A stretch of DNA of 64,000 bases. Origin: an uncultured Collinsella sp. Its GTDB lineage: Bacteria > Actinomycetota > Coriobacteriia > Coriobacteriales > Coriobacteriaceae. Below are positions 9,216 through 22,879 of this stretch, one piece after another. The notes under the pieces were generated by a model, which was not told where the DNA came from, made no database searches, and worked only from the letters and a program-made list of their open reading frames with translations. The translations under genes and the position numbers were made by a program. Each line of letters opens with the position of its first letter. Within the stretch, counting starts at the first letter, position 1. The stretch spans positions 1 to 64,000 of the forward strand of contig UQLB01000011.1 of the NCBI GenBank assembly GCA_900541725.1, read 5' to 3'.

Positions 9216-9755
9216 ATGAAGGTTATTCTTCTCGATGAGATCAAGGGCAAGGGCGGCGAGGGTGACGTCGTAGAGGTCGCTCAGGGTTACGCTGAGAACT
9301 TCCTGTTCCCCAAGAAGCTCGCTGTTGCCGCCACCAAGGGCAACCTCAAGCAGCTTGACGAGCGTCGCAACAACATCGCCAAGCGCGAGGCCGTCCGTCT
9401 GGCTACCGCCAACGAGACCAAGGCTGCCTTCGAGGGCAAGACGGTCACCGTTGACGTCAAGGTCGGCGACGAGGGCATCCTCTTTGGCTCCGTTACCGCC
9501 GCTATGGTCGCTGACGCCATCAAGGCTCAGCTCGGTATGGACATCGACCGCAAGCGCGTCGAGCTCGGTAAGCCCATCAAGGTTGCCGGTGCCCACACCG
9601 TTGCCATCTCGCTGTACCGCGAGATCAAGGCCGAGGTTGTCGTTCTCGTCGGCGTTACCGCCGAGGAGCTCGCTGCCGAGGCTGAGGTCGAGGAGGCCGC
9701 TGAGGTCGCCGAGGCCGAGACCGCCGAGGTCGAGACTGAGGCTGCTGCCGAGTAG
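9216..9755 (+). CDS. rplI: 50S ribosomal protein L9 with acidic tail
   Basis: The 179-residue protein begins with the L9 signature (MKVILLDEIKGKGGEGDVVEVAQGYAENFLFPKKLA), then the long connecting helix and the C-terminal domain. Normal L9 ends near residue 148-150. Here about 30 further residues of repeated Ala/Glu/Val follow (EVEEAAEVAEAE...), an acidic extension of unknown role. AAGGGAG precedes the ATG. Confidence 0.97.
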   Translation: MKVILLDEIKGKGGEGDVVEVAQGYAENFLFPKKLAVAATKGNLKQLDERRNNIAKREAVRLATANETKAAFEGKTVTVDVKVGDEGILFGSVTAAMVADAIKAQLGMDIDRKRVELGKPIKVAGAHTVAISLYREIKAEVVVLVGVTAEELAAEAEVEEAAEVAEAETAEVETEAAAE

Positions 9756-9786
9756 CATTTGCTGCAACGCAACAATCTTGTTCTAA

Positions 9787-9826
9787 GAAGGGCGCTCTGG
9801 GAAACCAGGGCGCCCTTTTGTTTTTT
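9787..9826 (+). terminator. Terminator of the rpsF operon
   Basis: The stem AAGGGCGCTCTGG with CCAGGGCGCCCTT (one G-U), a GAAA loop and a T-rich tail lies 32 bases after rplI. Confidence 0.9.
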
Positions 9827-9979
9827 GCGCTGAGTGAGTGTCATGGTGAACGTTGCGTCGAAGTCCTATATACAGGACCGTTCATCCGTTTGGTTCGGTG
9901 ATGATTGGCGGCGCGCGGCGCGTTTTGGGACCGTGGCTGATACTATGGATGCTCGCAAGCGATATGAATGAGGATGCTC

Positions 9980-11371
9980 ATGGCATATGACGATAGGGAG
10001 ACGGGGCTGACGGTCGAGGACCGCGGCTCAAAGTTGGGTCTTCCCCAAAACCAAGATGCAGAGGCCAATGTACTGGCCGCTATGCTGCTATCGCCCGAGG
10101 TGGTCGAAGAGGCCCAGGTCGAGCTGCAGCCCGATGATTTCTACCGGCCCATTCATAAGACCATCTACACCGCGATGGTCGATATGTACAACAGCCGCAT
10201 TCCCATCGACTCCATCTCGCTGATCGATTACCTGCGAAGCATCAACAAGCTCGATGCCGTGGGCGGCGAGGCCTACATTTTGGAGCTGATGGGTCAGACT
10301 CTGTCGCTCGTGAACTGGCAGCACCATGCCGCCATCGTTCGTCGCGATTCGATGCTGCGCGAGCTGATCGGCGCCACCAACGAGATCAACGCGCTGGCAT
10401 ATAACGCCCCCACCGACACCAAAGAGGTCGTGGAGCTAGCCGAGAGCAAGCTGCTCAAGGTCACGGCACGCGAGGTCAAGTCGAGCTACAAGACGCTGAC
10501 CGAGTTTATGGTTGAGGCCTATAACGAGGCCGAGGAAGTGTGTCAGGCCGGTGGTCAGGCTGCGGGCGTGCCCACGGGCTTCCCGTCACTCGACCGCATG
10601 CTCATGGGCTTCCGCGAGGGCCAGCTCATCATTATCGGCGCCCGCCCTGCTGTGGGTAAGACGTCGTTCGCCCTGAATCTGGCGCTCAACGCTGCCGCTG
10701 CCGGTTATACCGTCGGCTTCTTCTCGCTGGAGATGTCGGGCAAAGAAATTGCCCAGCGTCTGATTTGCGCCTACGCCATGATCTCGATCAGTGACTTCCG
10801 CATGGGCCGCATTAGCCCCGAGCAGTGGGCCAATATCAACGAGGCCACGCAGACCTTGTCCAAGCTCGATATTCTGATTGACGATACGCCCGGCACCACA
10901 GTGACCGAGATTCGCGCCAAGAGCCGCCGCATGCTCCATAACAAGGAGAAGGCAATCATCATCCTGGACTACCTGCAGCTGGTGAGTCCTCCGCCGGGAC
11001 GCCGCTCCGAGAGCCGTACCGTCGAGGTTTCGGAGATGTCGCGTGGTCTGAAGATCATGGCCAAGGAGCTCAAGATCCCGCTCATCGCGCTGTCGCAGCT
11101 CTCGCGTCAGGTCGAATCCCGTACCGGCAAGCGCCCGCAGCTTTCCGACCTTCGTGAATCGGGCTCCATCGAGCAGGACGCCGATATCGTTATGTTCTTG
11201 GACCGCTCCGCCGACGAGGCCGAAGCCTCGCGCGACGATCGACCCGACGAGGGCGTTACGCGTATCGTCGTGGCCAAGAACCGTTCGGGCCCGATCGGCG
11301 ACGTCGACCTGATGTTCCTGCCGGCATCCACCAAGTTCTATGAGCTTGATGGGGCACATGCCGAGGAGTAG
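9980..11371 (+). CDS. dnaB: Replicative DNA helicase DnaB
   Basis: This is a full-length (463-residue) hexameric helicase that unwinds DNA at the fork. The N-terminal helical domain begins at LPQNQDAEANVLAAMLL. The RecA-like domain has Walker A GARPAVGKT (residues 220-228), EMSGKE, Walker B IIILDYLQL and SQLSRQVESR. Three in-frame ATGs lie within 12 bases; the one at 9980 is spaced best from AATGAGG. No intein is present. It follows the rpsF operon, as in many genomes, but has its own upstream region. Confidence 0.97.
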   Translation: MAYDDRETGLTVEDRGSKLGLPQNQDAEANVLAAMLLSPEVVEEAQVELQPDDFYRPIHKTIYTAMVDMYNSRIPIDSISLIDYLRSINKLDAVGGEAYILELMGQTLSLVNWQHHAAIVRRDSMLRELIGATNEINALAYNAPTDTKEVVELAESKLLKVTAREVKSSYKTLTEFMVEAYNEAEEVCQAGGQAAGVPTGFPSLDRMLMGFREGQLIIIGARPAVGKTSFALNLALNAAAAGYTVGFFSLEMSGKEIAQRLICAYAMISISDFRMGRISPEQWANINEATQTLSKLDILIDDTPGTTVTEIRAKSRRMLHNKEKAIIILDYLQLVSPPPGRRSESRTVEVSEMSRGLKIMAKELKIPLIALSQLSRQVESRTGKRPQLSDLRESGSIEQDADIVMFLDRSADEAEASRDDRPDEGVTRIVVAKNRSGPIGDVDLMFLPASTKFYELDGAHAEE

Positions 11372-11464
11372 GACAGGCGCCCGTTGCACGGGTATACTGG
11401 GAATGTTTTGTGCTTCTGCGTGCCGGCGTGGCGCGTAGACAGTCCATGAATGTAAGGAGTAAAC

Positions 11465-12751
<1,287 letters not shown>

Positions 12752-12773
12752 TCGGGACTATTTGGTTATTGCG

Positions 12774-12815
12774 ATATACCCCTTTGCAGCCCGGACGGGC
12801 GGCCGAGGGGTATAT
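12774..12815 (+). terminator. Hairpin between purA and purD
   Basis: ATATACCCCT (12774-12783) pairs with AGGGGTATAT (12806-12815), with GC-rich internal pairing. No long T-run follows, so it may only partly terminate or may stabilise the purA mRNA. Confidence 0.55.
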
Positions 12816-12869
12816 TTGCTTGCAAAGGGCTCGCGCGGAGCGGGCCATTCATCCATAGAGGAGGCACCC

Positions 12870-14174
12870 TTGAAGGCGGACACTCAAACCATCGACATCC
12901 TGTTGTTGGGCAGCGGCGGCCGTGAGCATGCTTTGGCAGCTAAGCTCGCAGCATCACCGCGCGCCGGCAAGCTCTACATTGCGCCGGGTAACGGTGGCAC
13001 CGCGAGCTGCGGCGAGAACGTTGTTCTCGACGACTGCGATCCTGCGGCCGTGGCGGCGTTTGCTCAGAGCCGCGGATGCGGACTCGTGGTAATTGGCCCC
13101 GAGGCTCCGCTTGTGGCGGGCGTGGCCGACGCCGTGCGCGCGGCGGGTATTCCCTGCTTTGGCCCGGGTGCCGAGGGCGCCCAGATGGAGGGCTCCAAGC
13201 TGTTCTCCAAGCAGCTCATGGAGCGTGCGGGCATTCCGACGGCAGCCTATGGTTCGTTTACCGACGAGGCTTCGGCTCTCGCCTACGTGCGCGAGCAGGG
13301 CGCCCCGCTGGTCGTGAAGGCCGACGGCCTTGCCGCGGGCAAGGGCGTTATCGTGGCGACCGAACTTGAGCAGGCCGAGGAGGCCGTGCGCGAGTGCTTT
13401 GGCGGCACCTTTGGCGATGCCGGCAGCACCGTGGTTATCGAGGAGATGCTCGTTGGTCCCGAGTGTTCGCTGCTGGCCTTTACCGACGGCAAGACCGTGC
13501 GCCCCATGGCTACCTCGCAGGACCACAAGCGCGCGCTCGAGGGCGACAAGGGCCCCAACACCGGCGGCATGGGTGTCTACAGCCCAGTGCCCATCGTGAC
13601 TGACGAGGAGCACGCCACCATGGTGAAGGTCATGGAGCAGACCGTGGCCGAGCTCGCTGTCGAGGGTATCGACTACCGCGGCTGCCTGTACGGCGGCTTT
13701 ATGCTTACGCCTGCCGGCCCCAAGGTGCTGGAGTTCAATGCCCGCTTTGGCGACCCCGAGACGCAGGTCGTGCTGCCGCGCCTTAAGAACGACCTGGTTG
13801 AGGTCATGCTCGCCTGCGCCAACTGCGAGCTCGATCAGATTGAACTCGACTGGCGCGACGAGTGGGCCGTGGCCGTTGTCCTGACGAGCGCGGGCTATCC
13901 CGGCAGTTACGAGAAGGGCAAGGTCATCACCGGTATTGAGGATTCCGAGGCCATGGAGAACGTGACCGTGTACCACGCGGGCACTGCCGTGGTGGACGGC
14001 CAGCTCGTGACCAATGGTGGCCGCGTGCTTGCCGTGACCGCTCTGGGCGACACGTTCGAGAACGCTCGCAACCTTGCCTACGAGGCTTGCGAGAAGATTG
14101 ATTTTGAGGGCAAGACCCTGCGTCACGACATCGGCCTGCGCGCGCTGCGCGGTCGCGACGCCTGGGATGCCTAA
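12870..14174 (+). CDS. purD: Phosphoribosylamine-glycine ligase (GARS), TTG start
   Basis: The 434-residue ATP-grasp enzyme makes GAR, step two of de novo purine synthesis. It has GSGGREHAL (residues 14-22), VVIGPEAPLVAGVAD, KADGLAAGKGV, PNTGGMGVYSP and EFNARFGDPETQ. An upstream ATG at 12702 would overlap the end of purA in another frame. The TTG at 12870 is placed five bases after GAGGAGG and matches the normal N-terminus, so it is chosen. The Nudix gene follows 21 bases later. Confidence 0.96.
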   Translation: MKADTQTIDILLLGSGGREHALAAKLAASPRAGKLYIAPGNGGTASCGENVVLDDCDPAAVAAFAQSRGCGLVVIGPEAPLVAGVADAVRAAGIPCFGPGAEGAQMEGSKLFSKQLMERAGIPTAAYGSFTDEASALAYVREQGAPLVVKADGLAAGKGVIVATELEQAEEAVRECFGGTFGDAGSTVVIEEMLVGPECSLLAFTDGKTVRPMATSQDHKRALEGDKGPNTGGMGVYSPVPIVTDEEHATMVKVMEQTVAELAVEGIDYRGCLYGGFMLTPAGPKVLEFNARFGDPETQVVLPRLKNDLVEVMLACANCELDQIELDWRDEWAVAVVLTSAGYPGSYEKGKVITGIEDSEAMENVTVYHAGTAVVDGQLVTNGGRVLAVTALGDTFENARNLAYEACEKIDFEGKTLRHDIGLRALRGRDAWDA

Positions 14175-14195
14175 AATCCGAGAGGAATGAGACGG

Positions 14196-14891
14196 ATGGA
14201 CGAGAAGAACGAAGAGCTCGTGGACGCGCAGATCGTCGAAGAGGACAGCCGCATGTATGGGCACGCCGAGGGCGAGCCTGGTGGCGAGGTCGCTGACGAG
14301 CCGACGCTGGTGCTGGGCGATGACGACCCGCACGATGCCGAGCTGCACGAGAAGATTCTTTCGGAGGAGTGCGCCTGGAAGGGCAAGATCCTCGACGTCC
14401 ACCGTCTTGAGGTTGAGCTGCCCAACGGTCACCGCAGCGCCCGCGATATCGTTCGCCATCCGGGTGCGGCGGCCGTTGTGGCACTGACCGAGAGCGGCAA
14501 GATCGTACTGGTGCGTCAGTACCGCACCGCCATCGACCGCGTGACGGTCGAGATTCCCGCCGGCAAGCTCGATCCAGGCGAGGACCCGCTCGATTGCGCC
14601 AAGCGCGAACTGCATGAGGAGACGGGCTTTAGGGCTGGTCGTATTCGCTTTTTGACGTCGATTGTCACGTCCTGCGGTTTTTGCGATGAGATCATCCACA
14701 TCTACTTGGCTACCAAGCTCGAGTTTGATGCGCCCAACCCCGATGATGACGAGTTTGTCAACGTGGACCTGGTGCCGCTGCACGAGCTGATCGACGCCGT
14801 ACTCGACGGCAAGATCGAAGACGCCAAGACCGTCGTAGGCGCCTTGGCCTGCGACAGCATCGCACACAGGCTGGGCGGAACTGAGCTTTAA
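14196..14891 (+). CDS. Nudix hydrolase, ADP-ribose pyrophosphatase type
   Basis: The protein of about 231 residues has a complete Nudix box (residues 123-145, GKLDPGED...REL-EETGF) preceded by VRQYRTAIDRVTVEIPAG, the pattern of ADP-ribose pyrophosphatases of the NudF/YqkG group. About 50 acidic residues at the N-terminus (EELVDAQIVEEDS...) are extra and may be disordered. An ATG nine bases earlier is possible, but GAGGA spacing favours 14196. It is probably co-transcribed with purD. Substrate assignment is by family. Confidence 0.88.
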   Translation: MDEKNEELVDAQIVEEDSRMYGHAEGEPGGEVADEPTLVLGDDDPHDAELHEKILSEECAWKGKILDVHRLEVELPNGHRSARDIVRHPGAAAVVALTESGKIVLVRQYRTAIDRVTVEIPAGKLDPGEDPLDCAKRELHEETGFRAGRIRFLTSIVTSCGFCDEIIHIYLATKLEFDAPNPDDDEFVNVDLVPLHELIDAVLDGKIEDAKTVVGALACDSIAHRLGGTEL

Positions 14892-14901
14892 AAGCGAGGG
14901 C

Positions 14902-14941
14902 GACCCTGGGGCAAACACTACTGATTATTTGCCCCAGGGTC
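14902..14941 (+). terminator. Terminator after Nudix gene
   Basis: A perfect 14-bp stem (14902-14915 with 14928-14941) follows the stop by 11 bases. The tail is only moderately T-rich. Confidence 0.7.
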
Positions 14942-14971
14942 TTACGTTATTGTTTTATCTCCGAGGACTGC

Positions 14972-16744
14972 ATGTTTAAGAGGTTTCTTTCGTATTACGA
15001 GCCCCAGATGGGGCTTTTTGTTGCTGATACTGTTTGTGCTCTGGTGCTTGCCGCCATTGACCTGGCGTTCCCCATTATCCTGCGCAATTTGACCGGTGGG
15101 CTCTTTACTCAGGGTCAGGCTGCCATTATGCAGGCGCTCGGCATGATCGCGGCGGGCTTGGTGCTGATGTATGCCGTCCGCTGCGCCTGCCGCTACTTTG
15201 TGAGCTATTGGGGTCACGTGATGGGCGCGCGCATGGAGTCCAAGATGCGCGAGGACCTGTTCGACCAGTATGAGCGCTTTAGCTTTGCGTACTTCGACCG
15301 CAACAGCTCGGGCGACATGATGAGCCGCGTGGTCAACGACCTGTTCGATATCTGCGAGGCGGCGCATCACGTGCCCGAGTGGATCATCATCTGCGGCATC
15401 GAGATTATCGGCTCGTTTGTGATTCTCTTTACCATCGCCCCGGTGCTGGCGCTCGCCATGGCCGTGGTGACGGCGGCGTTTGCGGTCATCATGTTTTGGC
15501 AGAACATGCGCATGCGCGAGGTCTTTAGCGACAACCGCAAAAAGATCGGCGGCATCAATGCTCAGCTGCAGGATTCGCTGGCGGGCATGCGCGTGGTCAA
15601 GAGCTTTGCCAATGAGGAGACCGAACGTTTCAAGTTCCGCGCCTCCAACAATCGCTATCTTTCGTCCAAGGAGAACATGTATCACGCCATGGGCGTCTAT
15701 ACCGCGACGTATGGCCTGCTCTCGGGTGTGCTCTATGTGATCGTGGTGCTGCTGGGCGGCTGGCTGGTCGCCCAGGGACAGCTGCAGGCGGTCGATATGG
15801 CGACCTTTGCACTCTATATTTCGCTGTTCTGCACGCCGCTCGAGACACTCGTCAATTCGGCCGAAACGTATCAGAAGGCTATCGCCGGCTTTAAGCGTAT
15901 GGACGAGGTGCTCTCGACCGCGCCGGATATTCAGGACAAGCCGGGAGCCACGGATCTGCAGGTGACTGCCGGCGCCGTGGAGTATCACGACGTGTGCTTT
16001 AACTACGAGGATGTTGAGCTGGGCGAGGGCGATGCCGACGAGCGTCCCGTTATCGACCATATGGATCTGTCTATCAAGCCCGGCCAGACCATCGCTTTGG
16101 TTGGCCCTTCGGGCGGCGGCAAGTCCACGACCTGTTCGCTGCTGCCGCGCTTTTATGACGTGGCTACCGGATCCATTAGCATCGACGGCCAGGACGTGCG
16201 TGATGTGACGCAGCAGAGCCTGCGCCGTGCCATCGGCCTGGTGCAGCAGGATGTCTATCTGTTTGACGGTACGATTGGCGAGAACATCGCCTACGGCAAG
16301 CCGGGCGCTACGGCGGAAGAGATCGCCGACGCCGCCCGTCGCGCCAACATCGATGCCTTTATCGAGTCGCTTCCACAGGGCTATGGCACGGTCGTGGGCG
16401 AGCGCGGCAGCCGTCTTTCGGGCGGACAGAAGCAGCGCGTTGCCATCGCGCGCGTGTTCCTCAAGAACCCCAAAATCTTGATCTTGGACGAGGCGACGAG
16501 TGCTTTGGATAACGAGAGCGAGGAGGCGGTCCAGGAGTCGCTCGAAGAGCTGGCACGCGGCCGTACCACAATCATCATCGCCCACCGTCTCTCGACTATT
16601 AAGCATGCTGACGAGATTGCGACCGTTGAGCATGGTCGCGTTGTGGAACGTGGCACGCACGAGGAGCTTCTCGCCCGTGGCGGCACCTATGCCCGTTACT
16701 ATCGAATGCAGTTCGAAGGTGCGCGTGCGCACGAGCTCGACTGA
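14972..16744 (+). CDS. ABC exporter, fused membrane and ATPase domains
   Basis: The 590-residue half-transporter has six predicted transmembrane helices (residues about 15-300) and a C-terminal ATPase with Walker A GPSGGGKST (378-386), signature LSGGQ (483-487), Walker B ILILDEA (503-509) and the switch His in IIAHRLS. It would act as a homodimer exporting lipids, drugs or peptides; the substrate cannot be read from sequence. It is followed 19 bases later by a single-pass membrane protein, likely in the same transcript. Confidence 0.93.
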   Translation: MFKRFLSYYEPQMGLFVADTVCALVLAAIDLAFPIILRNLTGGLFTQGQAAIMQALGMIAAGLVLMYAVRCACRYFVSYWGHVMGARMESKMREDLFDQYERFSFAYFDRNSSGDMMSRVVNDLFDICEAAHHVPEWIIICGIEIIGSFVILFTIAPVLALAMAVVTAAFAVIMFWQNMRMREVFSDNRKKIGGINAQLQDSLAGMRVVKSFANEETERFKFRASNNRYLSSKENMYHAMGVYTATYGLLSGVLYVIVVLLGGWLVAQGQLQAVDMATFALYISLFCTPLETLVNSAETYQKAIAGFKRMDEVLSTAPDIQDKPGATDLQVTAGAVEYHDVCFNYEDVELGEGDADERPVIDHMDLSIKPGQTIALVGPSGGGKSTTCSLLPRFYDVATGSISIDGQDVRDVTQQSLRRAIGLVQQDVYLFDGTIGENIAYGKPGATAEEIADAARRANIDAFIESLPQGYGTVVGERGSRLSGGQKQRVAIARVFLKNPKILILDEATSALDNESEEAVQESLEELARGRTTIIIAHRLSTIKHADEIATVEHGRVVERGTHEELLARGGTYARYYRMQFEGARAHELD

Positions 16745-16763
16745 TTGATATGACAGGAAGTTT

Positions 16764-17729
16764 ATGGCTGACAAGAACCCTTTGACTCCGGAAGAAGTGA
16801 CGGAGTTATTCTCCGAAATCGATGCATCCGGTGTCTTGGATCCCACGCTTGCCAAAAAGCGAACCGAGCGCATGCGTGAGAAGGAGGCTGCGGCCAAGCG
16901 CGGTGACAAAGCTGCGCTAGCGCAGCTGCGCAGCGAGGACCGCGCGAGCCAGGCAAAACATATCGACCCGCTGTCCGAGGACGATCCTTCGGGTTCGCAG
17001 GTGAGTCATACCATTACGAAGACCGCGATGGCCGTGGTCATCGGTATTTTGGTGTTGATCGTGGGCATGCAGGTCGGCTACGGCGTGATGCGTCGTCTGA
17101 ACACCGCCAACTTGTCCGAGAGCGTTTCGGTCGATACCGTTTCGACGGCGCTGAAGGGCGGCCTTGAGTGGGGCAACGGCTTTACGCAGTTCCCGCTCGA
17201 CTTTACCGTCGATGAAGCCGATGAGCGTACGGGCACGGTCGAGGTGACGGTGTTGGACACATCGTCTGCCAACGAGCTCGAGCTGCTGTCCAACGGGCAG
17301 ATTCAGGCCGCGGCGCTTGCGACCAACGCGCTGCTCAACGATAAGATCGACCGCGTGGTGTATAACGTGCACGCCTATATCGACGAGGATAGCAACATTC
17401 AGCACGATTCCTTCTTTGGCATGTTTCCCGCCCACGGCCACCAGAGCGCCATCCTGACGTTCGTGTGGACCAAGAGCTCATCCAACGCCACGAATATCGA
17501 CTGGAAGATGCGCATCGTGAGTATGGATGACACCATCGCCGAGCGCATTCAGAAGCAGGTGAACTCGGTGTCGTCGTTGATTGAGGACCCGGTGGTGAGC
17601 CAGACCAAAATTGACGAGGAAAAGGCCGAACGTGACCTGGAGCATCGTCTGCATGGCCGCGAGATTTTCCGCGGCGGCAAGCCCGACCGAACGCCGTCCG
17701 AACTGCTGGAACAGGACAAGAAAAAGTAA
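16764..17729 (+). CDS. Single-pass membrane protein, unknown
   Basis: The 321-residue product has a charged cytoplasmic N-terminus with a helical KRTERMREKEAAAKRGDKAAL stretch, one transmembrane helix (about residues 87-108) and a roughly 200-residue outer domain ending in a charged tail. No family is recognised. The outer domain contains SMDDTIAERIQKQVNSVSSLI and no cysteine pair. It follows the ABC exporter closely, so a role with that transporter is possible. Confidence 0.75.
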   Translation: MADKNPLTPEEVTELFSEIDASGVLDPTLAKKRTERMREKEAAAKRGDKAALAQLRSEDRASQAKHIDPLSEDDPSGSQVSHTITKTAMAVVIGILVLIVGMQVGYGVMRRLNTANLSESVSVDTVSTALKGGLEWGNGFTQFPLDFTVDEADERTGTVEVTVLDTSSANELELLSNGQIQAAALATNALLNDKIDRVVYNVHAYIDEDSNIQHDSFFGMFPAHGHQSAILTFVWTKSSSNATNIDWKMRIVSMDDTIAERIQKQVNSVSSLIEDPVVSQTKIDEEKAERDLEHRLHGREIFRGGKPDRTPSELLEQDKKK

Positions 17730-17735
17730 GAGGCC

Positions 17736-17776
17736 ATCATCCCGCGTGAGCCACAAGCCCCGCGGGATGATTTTTC
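17736..17776 (+). terminator. Terminator of exporter operon
   Basis: ATCATCCCGCG pairs perfectly with CGCGGGATGAT (17736-17746 with 17761-17771), followed by TTTTTCT. Confidence 0.88.
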
Positions 17777-17899
17777 TGGGACGGGGATTAAAAAATCATT
17801 ATGCATAGAAAGTCATAATTATCATTTCGTAAACATTTCGATGAAATTAACGCCATGAGGCATGCTTGCGGTTACAATACCGCGAGGCCTAACTACACA

Positions 17900-17932
17900 C
17901 CTTTAAGCCGGTCCCGTGAGACCGGGAAGGAG
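17900..17932 (+). promoter_or_regulatory. PyrR-binding-type leader over the carA ribosome binding site
   Basis: CCTT (17900-17903) can pair with AAGG (17927-17930). After an internal bulge, CCGGTC pairs with GACCGG around the loop CCGTGA. This layout (CCTTTAA, then GGTCC-GTGAGACC, then AAGGAG) matches the PyrR-binding loop of pyr mRNAs. Its 3' side is the carA Shine-Dalgarno, so UMP-bound PyrR would block translation, as shown in Mycobacterium. The pyrR gene is not in the window. A TACAAT box at 17873-17878 may be the -10 element. Confidence 0.75.
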
Positions 17933-17936
17933 AATT

Positions 17937-19376
17937 ATGGCGAACAACCATACCGCGGGCGCTGCCGCCCGCACCTTCGCGCCCAGCGAGCTTTGCCAGC
18001 GTATGCTGGCCAAAACCAGCAAGGGCACCTGTGGTCCCTGCATCCTGTATCTTGAGGATGGGACCATTTTTTATGGACGTGCATGCGGCGCCGAGGGCAC
18101 CGCGACCGGCGAAGTCTGCTTCAACACCTCGCTCGAGGGCTACTTTGAGGTCATGACCGACCCGAGTTATGCCGGCCAAATCGTAACCATGACCTATCCG
18201 CAGATCGGCAACTACGGTATCGACGAGACCGACGCCCAGTCGGCCTTCCCCGGCGACGCCGTGCGCCCTGCGAGCGCTCCGGCTATGCGCGGCATGATCG
18301 TTCGCGACATGTGCGCCACGCCTTCTAACTGGCGCTCGGCCGTCAGCGTGCCGGAGTACCTGCGCGCTCACGGCATCGTCGCTATCGAGGGTGTCGACAC
18401 CCGCGCTCTGGTACGCCATCTGCGCGACAATGGTTCCAAGATGGGCATTATCTCGACCGAGATCTTCGACGTCGACGAGCTTGCCGAGCGTCTGGCCGCA
18501 GCGCCCACGCTGGTAGGCGAGAACCTGGTGAAGACCGTAAGTTGCCCCGCGCCTCACGAGTTTGTGGCCGCCGACCTGCCTGCCACGCATGACTTTGCAC
18601 TTGCGGTTGCCGCTCCTGCCCGTCACAAAGTGGTCGCCTACGACTGCGGCGTCAAGCGCGGCATTCTGGAGGGCCTCGTCCGCGCCGGCTGCGACCTTAC
18701 TGTCGTGCCGTGGGATACGCCTGCCCAGCAGGTGCTCGACATGAATCCCGATGGCGTCTTTTTGTCCAACGGCCCCGGCGACCCTGACGCCGTGGTGGAG
18801 ACCTACGAGCAGGTGCAGCAGCTGATCTGCAAGGTGCCGGTCTTTGGTATTTGTCTTGGTCACCAGATGATCAGCCTGGCCTGCGGTGCCCAGATGGAAA
18901 AGCTTAAGTTCGGTCACCGCGGTGGCAACCAGCCGGTCATGAACCTGGTAAGCCGTCGCGTGGAGATTACCGCGCAAAACCATGGCTTTGGCCTGCTGTT
19001 CCCCAGCTTGGGCAAGCTTGTCCCCGAGCTTTCCGGCGGCGAGACCGAGCATGCGGCCGATGGAGATCTGCGGGTCTGGGTGCGCCGCGGAATCGCGCCG
19101 GTCGTGATGAACAAGCGCTTTGGCCGCATTCGCCTAACACATGTGAACCTCAACGACGGCACCGCCGAGGGCATCCAGCTGCTCGACGCCCCGTGCTTCT
19201 CGGTCCAGTACCACCCCGAGGCCTCGCCTGGCCCCACCGATGCCCACTATCTCTTTACCGCCTTTACGCGACTCATGGACGGCGAGGAGAACTACCTGGA
19301 CATCGACACCGCGAAGGACCGCCTTGCCGGCTGGAGCTTTGCTGAGTCCGAGACCGCTGAGACCGAGGAGAACTAA
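17937..19376 (+). CDS. carA: Carbamoyl-phosphate synthase small (glutaminase) subunit
   Basis: CarA hydrolyses glutamine and channels ammonia to CarB, feeding pyrimidine and arginine synthesis. The catalytic triad is visible: Cys306 in FGICLGH, and His426 and Glu428 in YHPEASPGP; SNGPGDP (277-283) is also present. At 479 residues it is about 100 longer than usual. There is an N-terminal extension of about 30 residues, an insert near residues 355-400 between QNHGF and THVNLNDGT, and a C-terminal extension of about 25. The start at 17937 is set by AAGGAG in the PyrR-like hairpin. carB begins one base after the stop. Confidence 0.97.
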   Translation: MANNHTAGAAARTFAPSELCQRMLAKTSKGTCGPCILYLEDGTIFYGRACGAEGTATGEVCFNTSLEGYFEVMTDPSYAGQIVTMTYPQIGNYGIDETDAQSAFPGDAVRPASAPAMRGMIVRDMCATPSNWRSAVSVPEYLRAHGIVAIEGVDTRALVRHLRDNGSKMGIISTEIFDVDELAERLAAAPTLVGENLVKTVSCPAPHEFVAADLPATHDFALAVAAPARHKVVAYDCGVKRGILEGLVRAGCDLTVVPWDTPAQQVLDMNPDGVFLSNGPGDPDAVVETYEQVQQLICKVPVFGICLGHQMISLACGAQMEKLKFGHRGGNQPVMNLVSRRVEITAQNHGFGLLFPSLGKLVPELSGGETEHAADGDLRVWVRRGIAPVVMNKRFGRIRLTHVNLNDGTAEGIQLLDAPCFSVQYHPEASPGPTDAHYLFTAFTRLMDGEENYLDIDTAKDRLAGWSFAESETAETEEN

Positions 19377-19377
19377 C

Positions 19378-22692
<3,315 letters not shown>

Positions 22693-22707
22693 GTCGAGCT
22701 GCCCGGC

Positions 22708-22792
22708 CGGGGCGGGAGGGGCCGAGATTTCCCCCTTTCGCTCCGGCTGCAAGCAGAGTCGCTCAGGAGGAAACTCGGCCCCTCTCGCCCCG
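22708..22792. repeat. Long hairpin downstream of carB (conserved-loop family)
   Basis: Arms of 22 bp (22708-22730 with 22771-22792, one mismatch and one bulge) enclose about 40 bases. The loop, read in reverse complement, aligns with the loop of the hairpin at 28170-28257 (CGACTcTGC...GCAgCCGGAGcGAA) although the arms are unrelated. It could end carAB transcription. Confidence 0.75.
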
Positions 22793-22879
22793 ACGCACTG
22801 TGTCTAGACGGACTGCACCTCCTGTTTTTAGAGATAAATACCATTTAGCGGTGATATTCAACCGTTCAAGATATTATGT

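Noticed and set aside
17797..17860. ArgR-type boxes upstream of carA (AT-rich, CATAATTATCATT)
   Set aside because: Only a loose match to an ARG half-site and no clear pair; the PyrR-type hairpin is much better supported.
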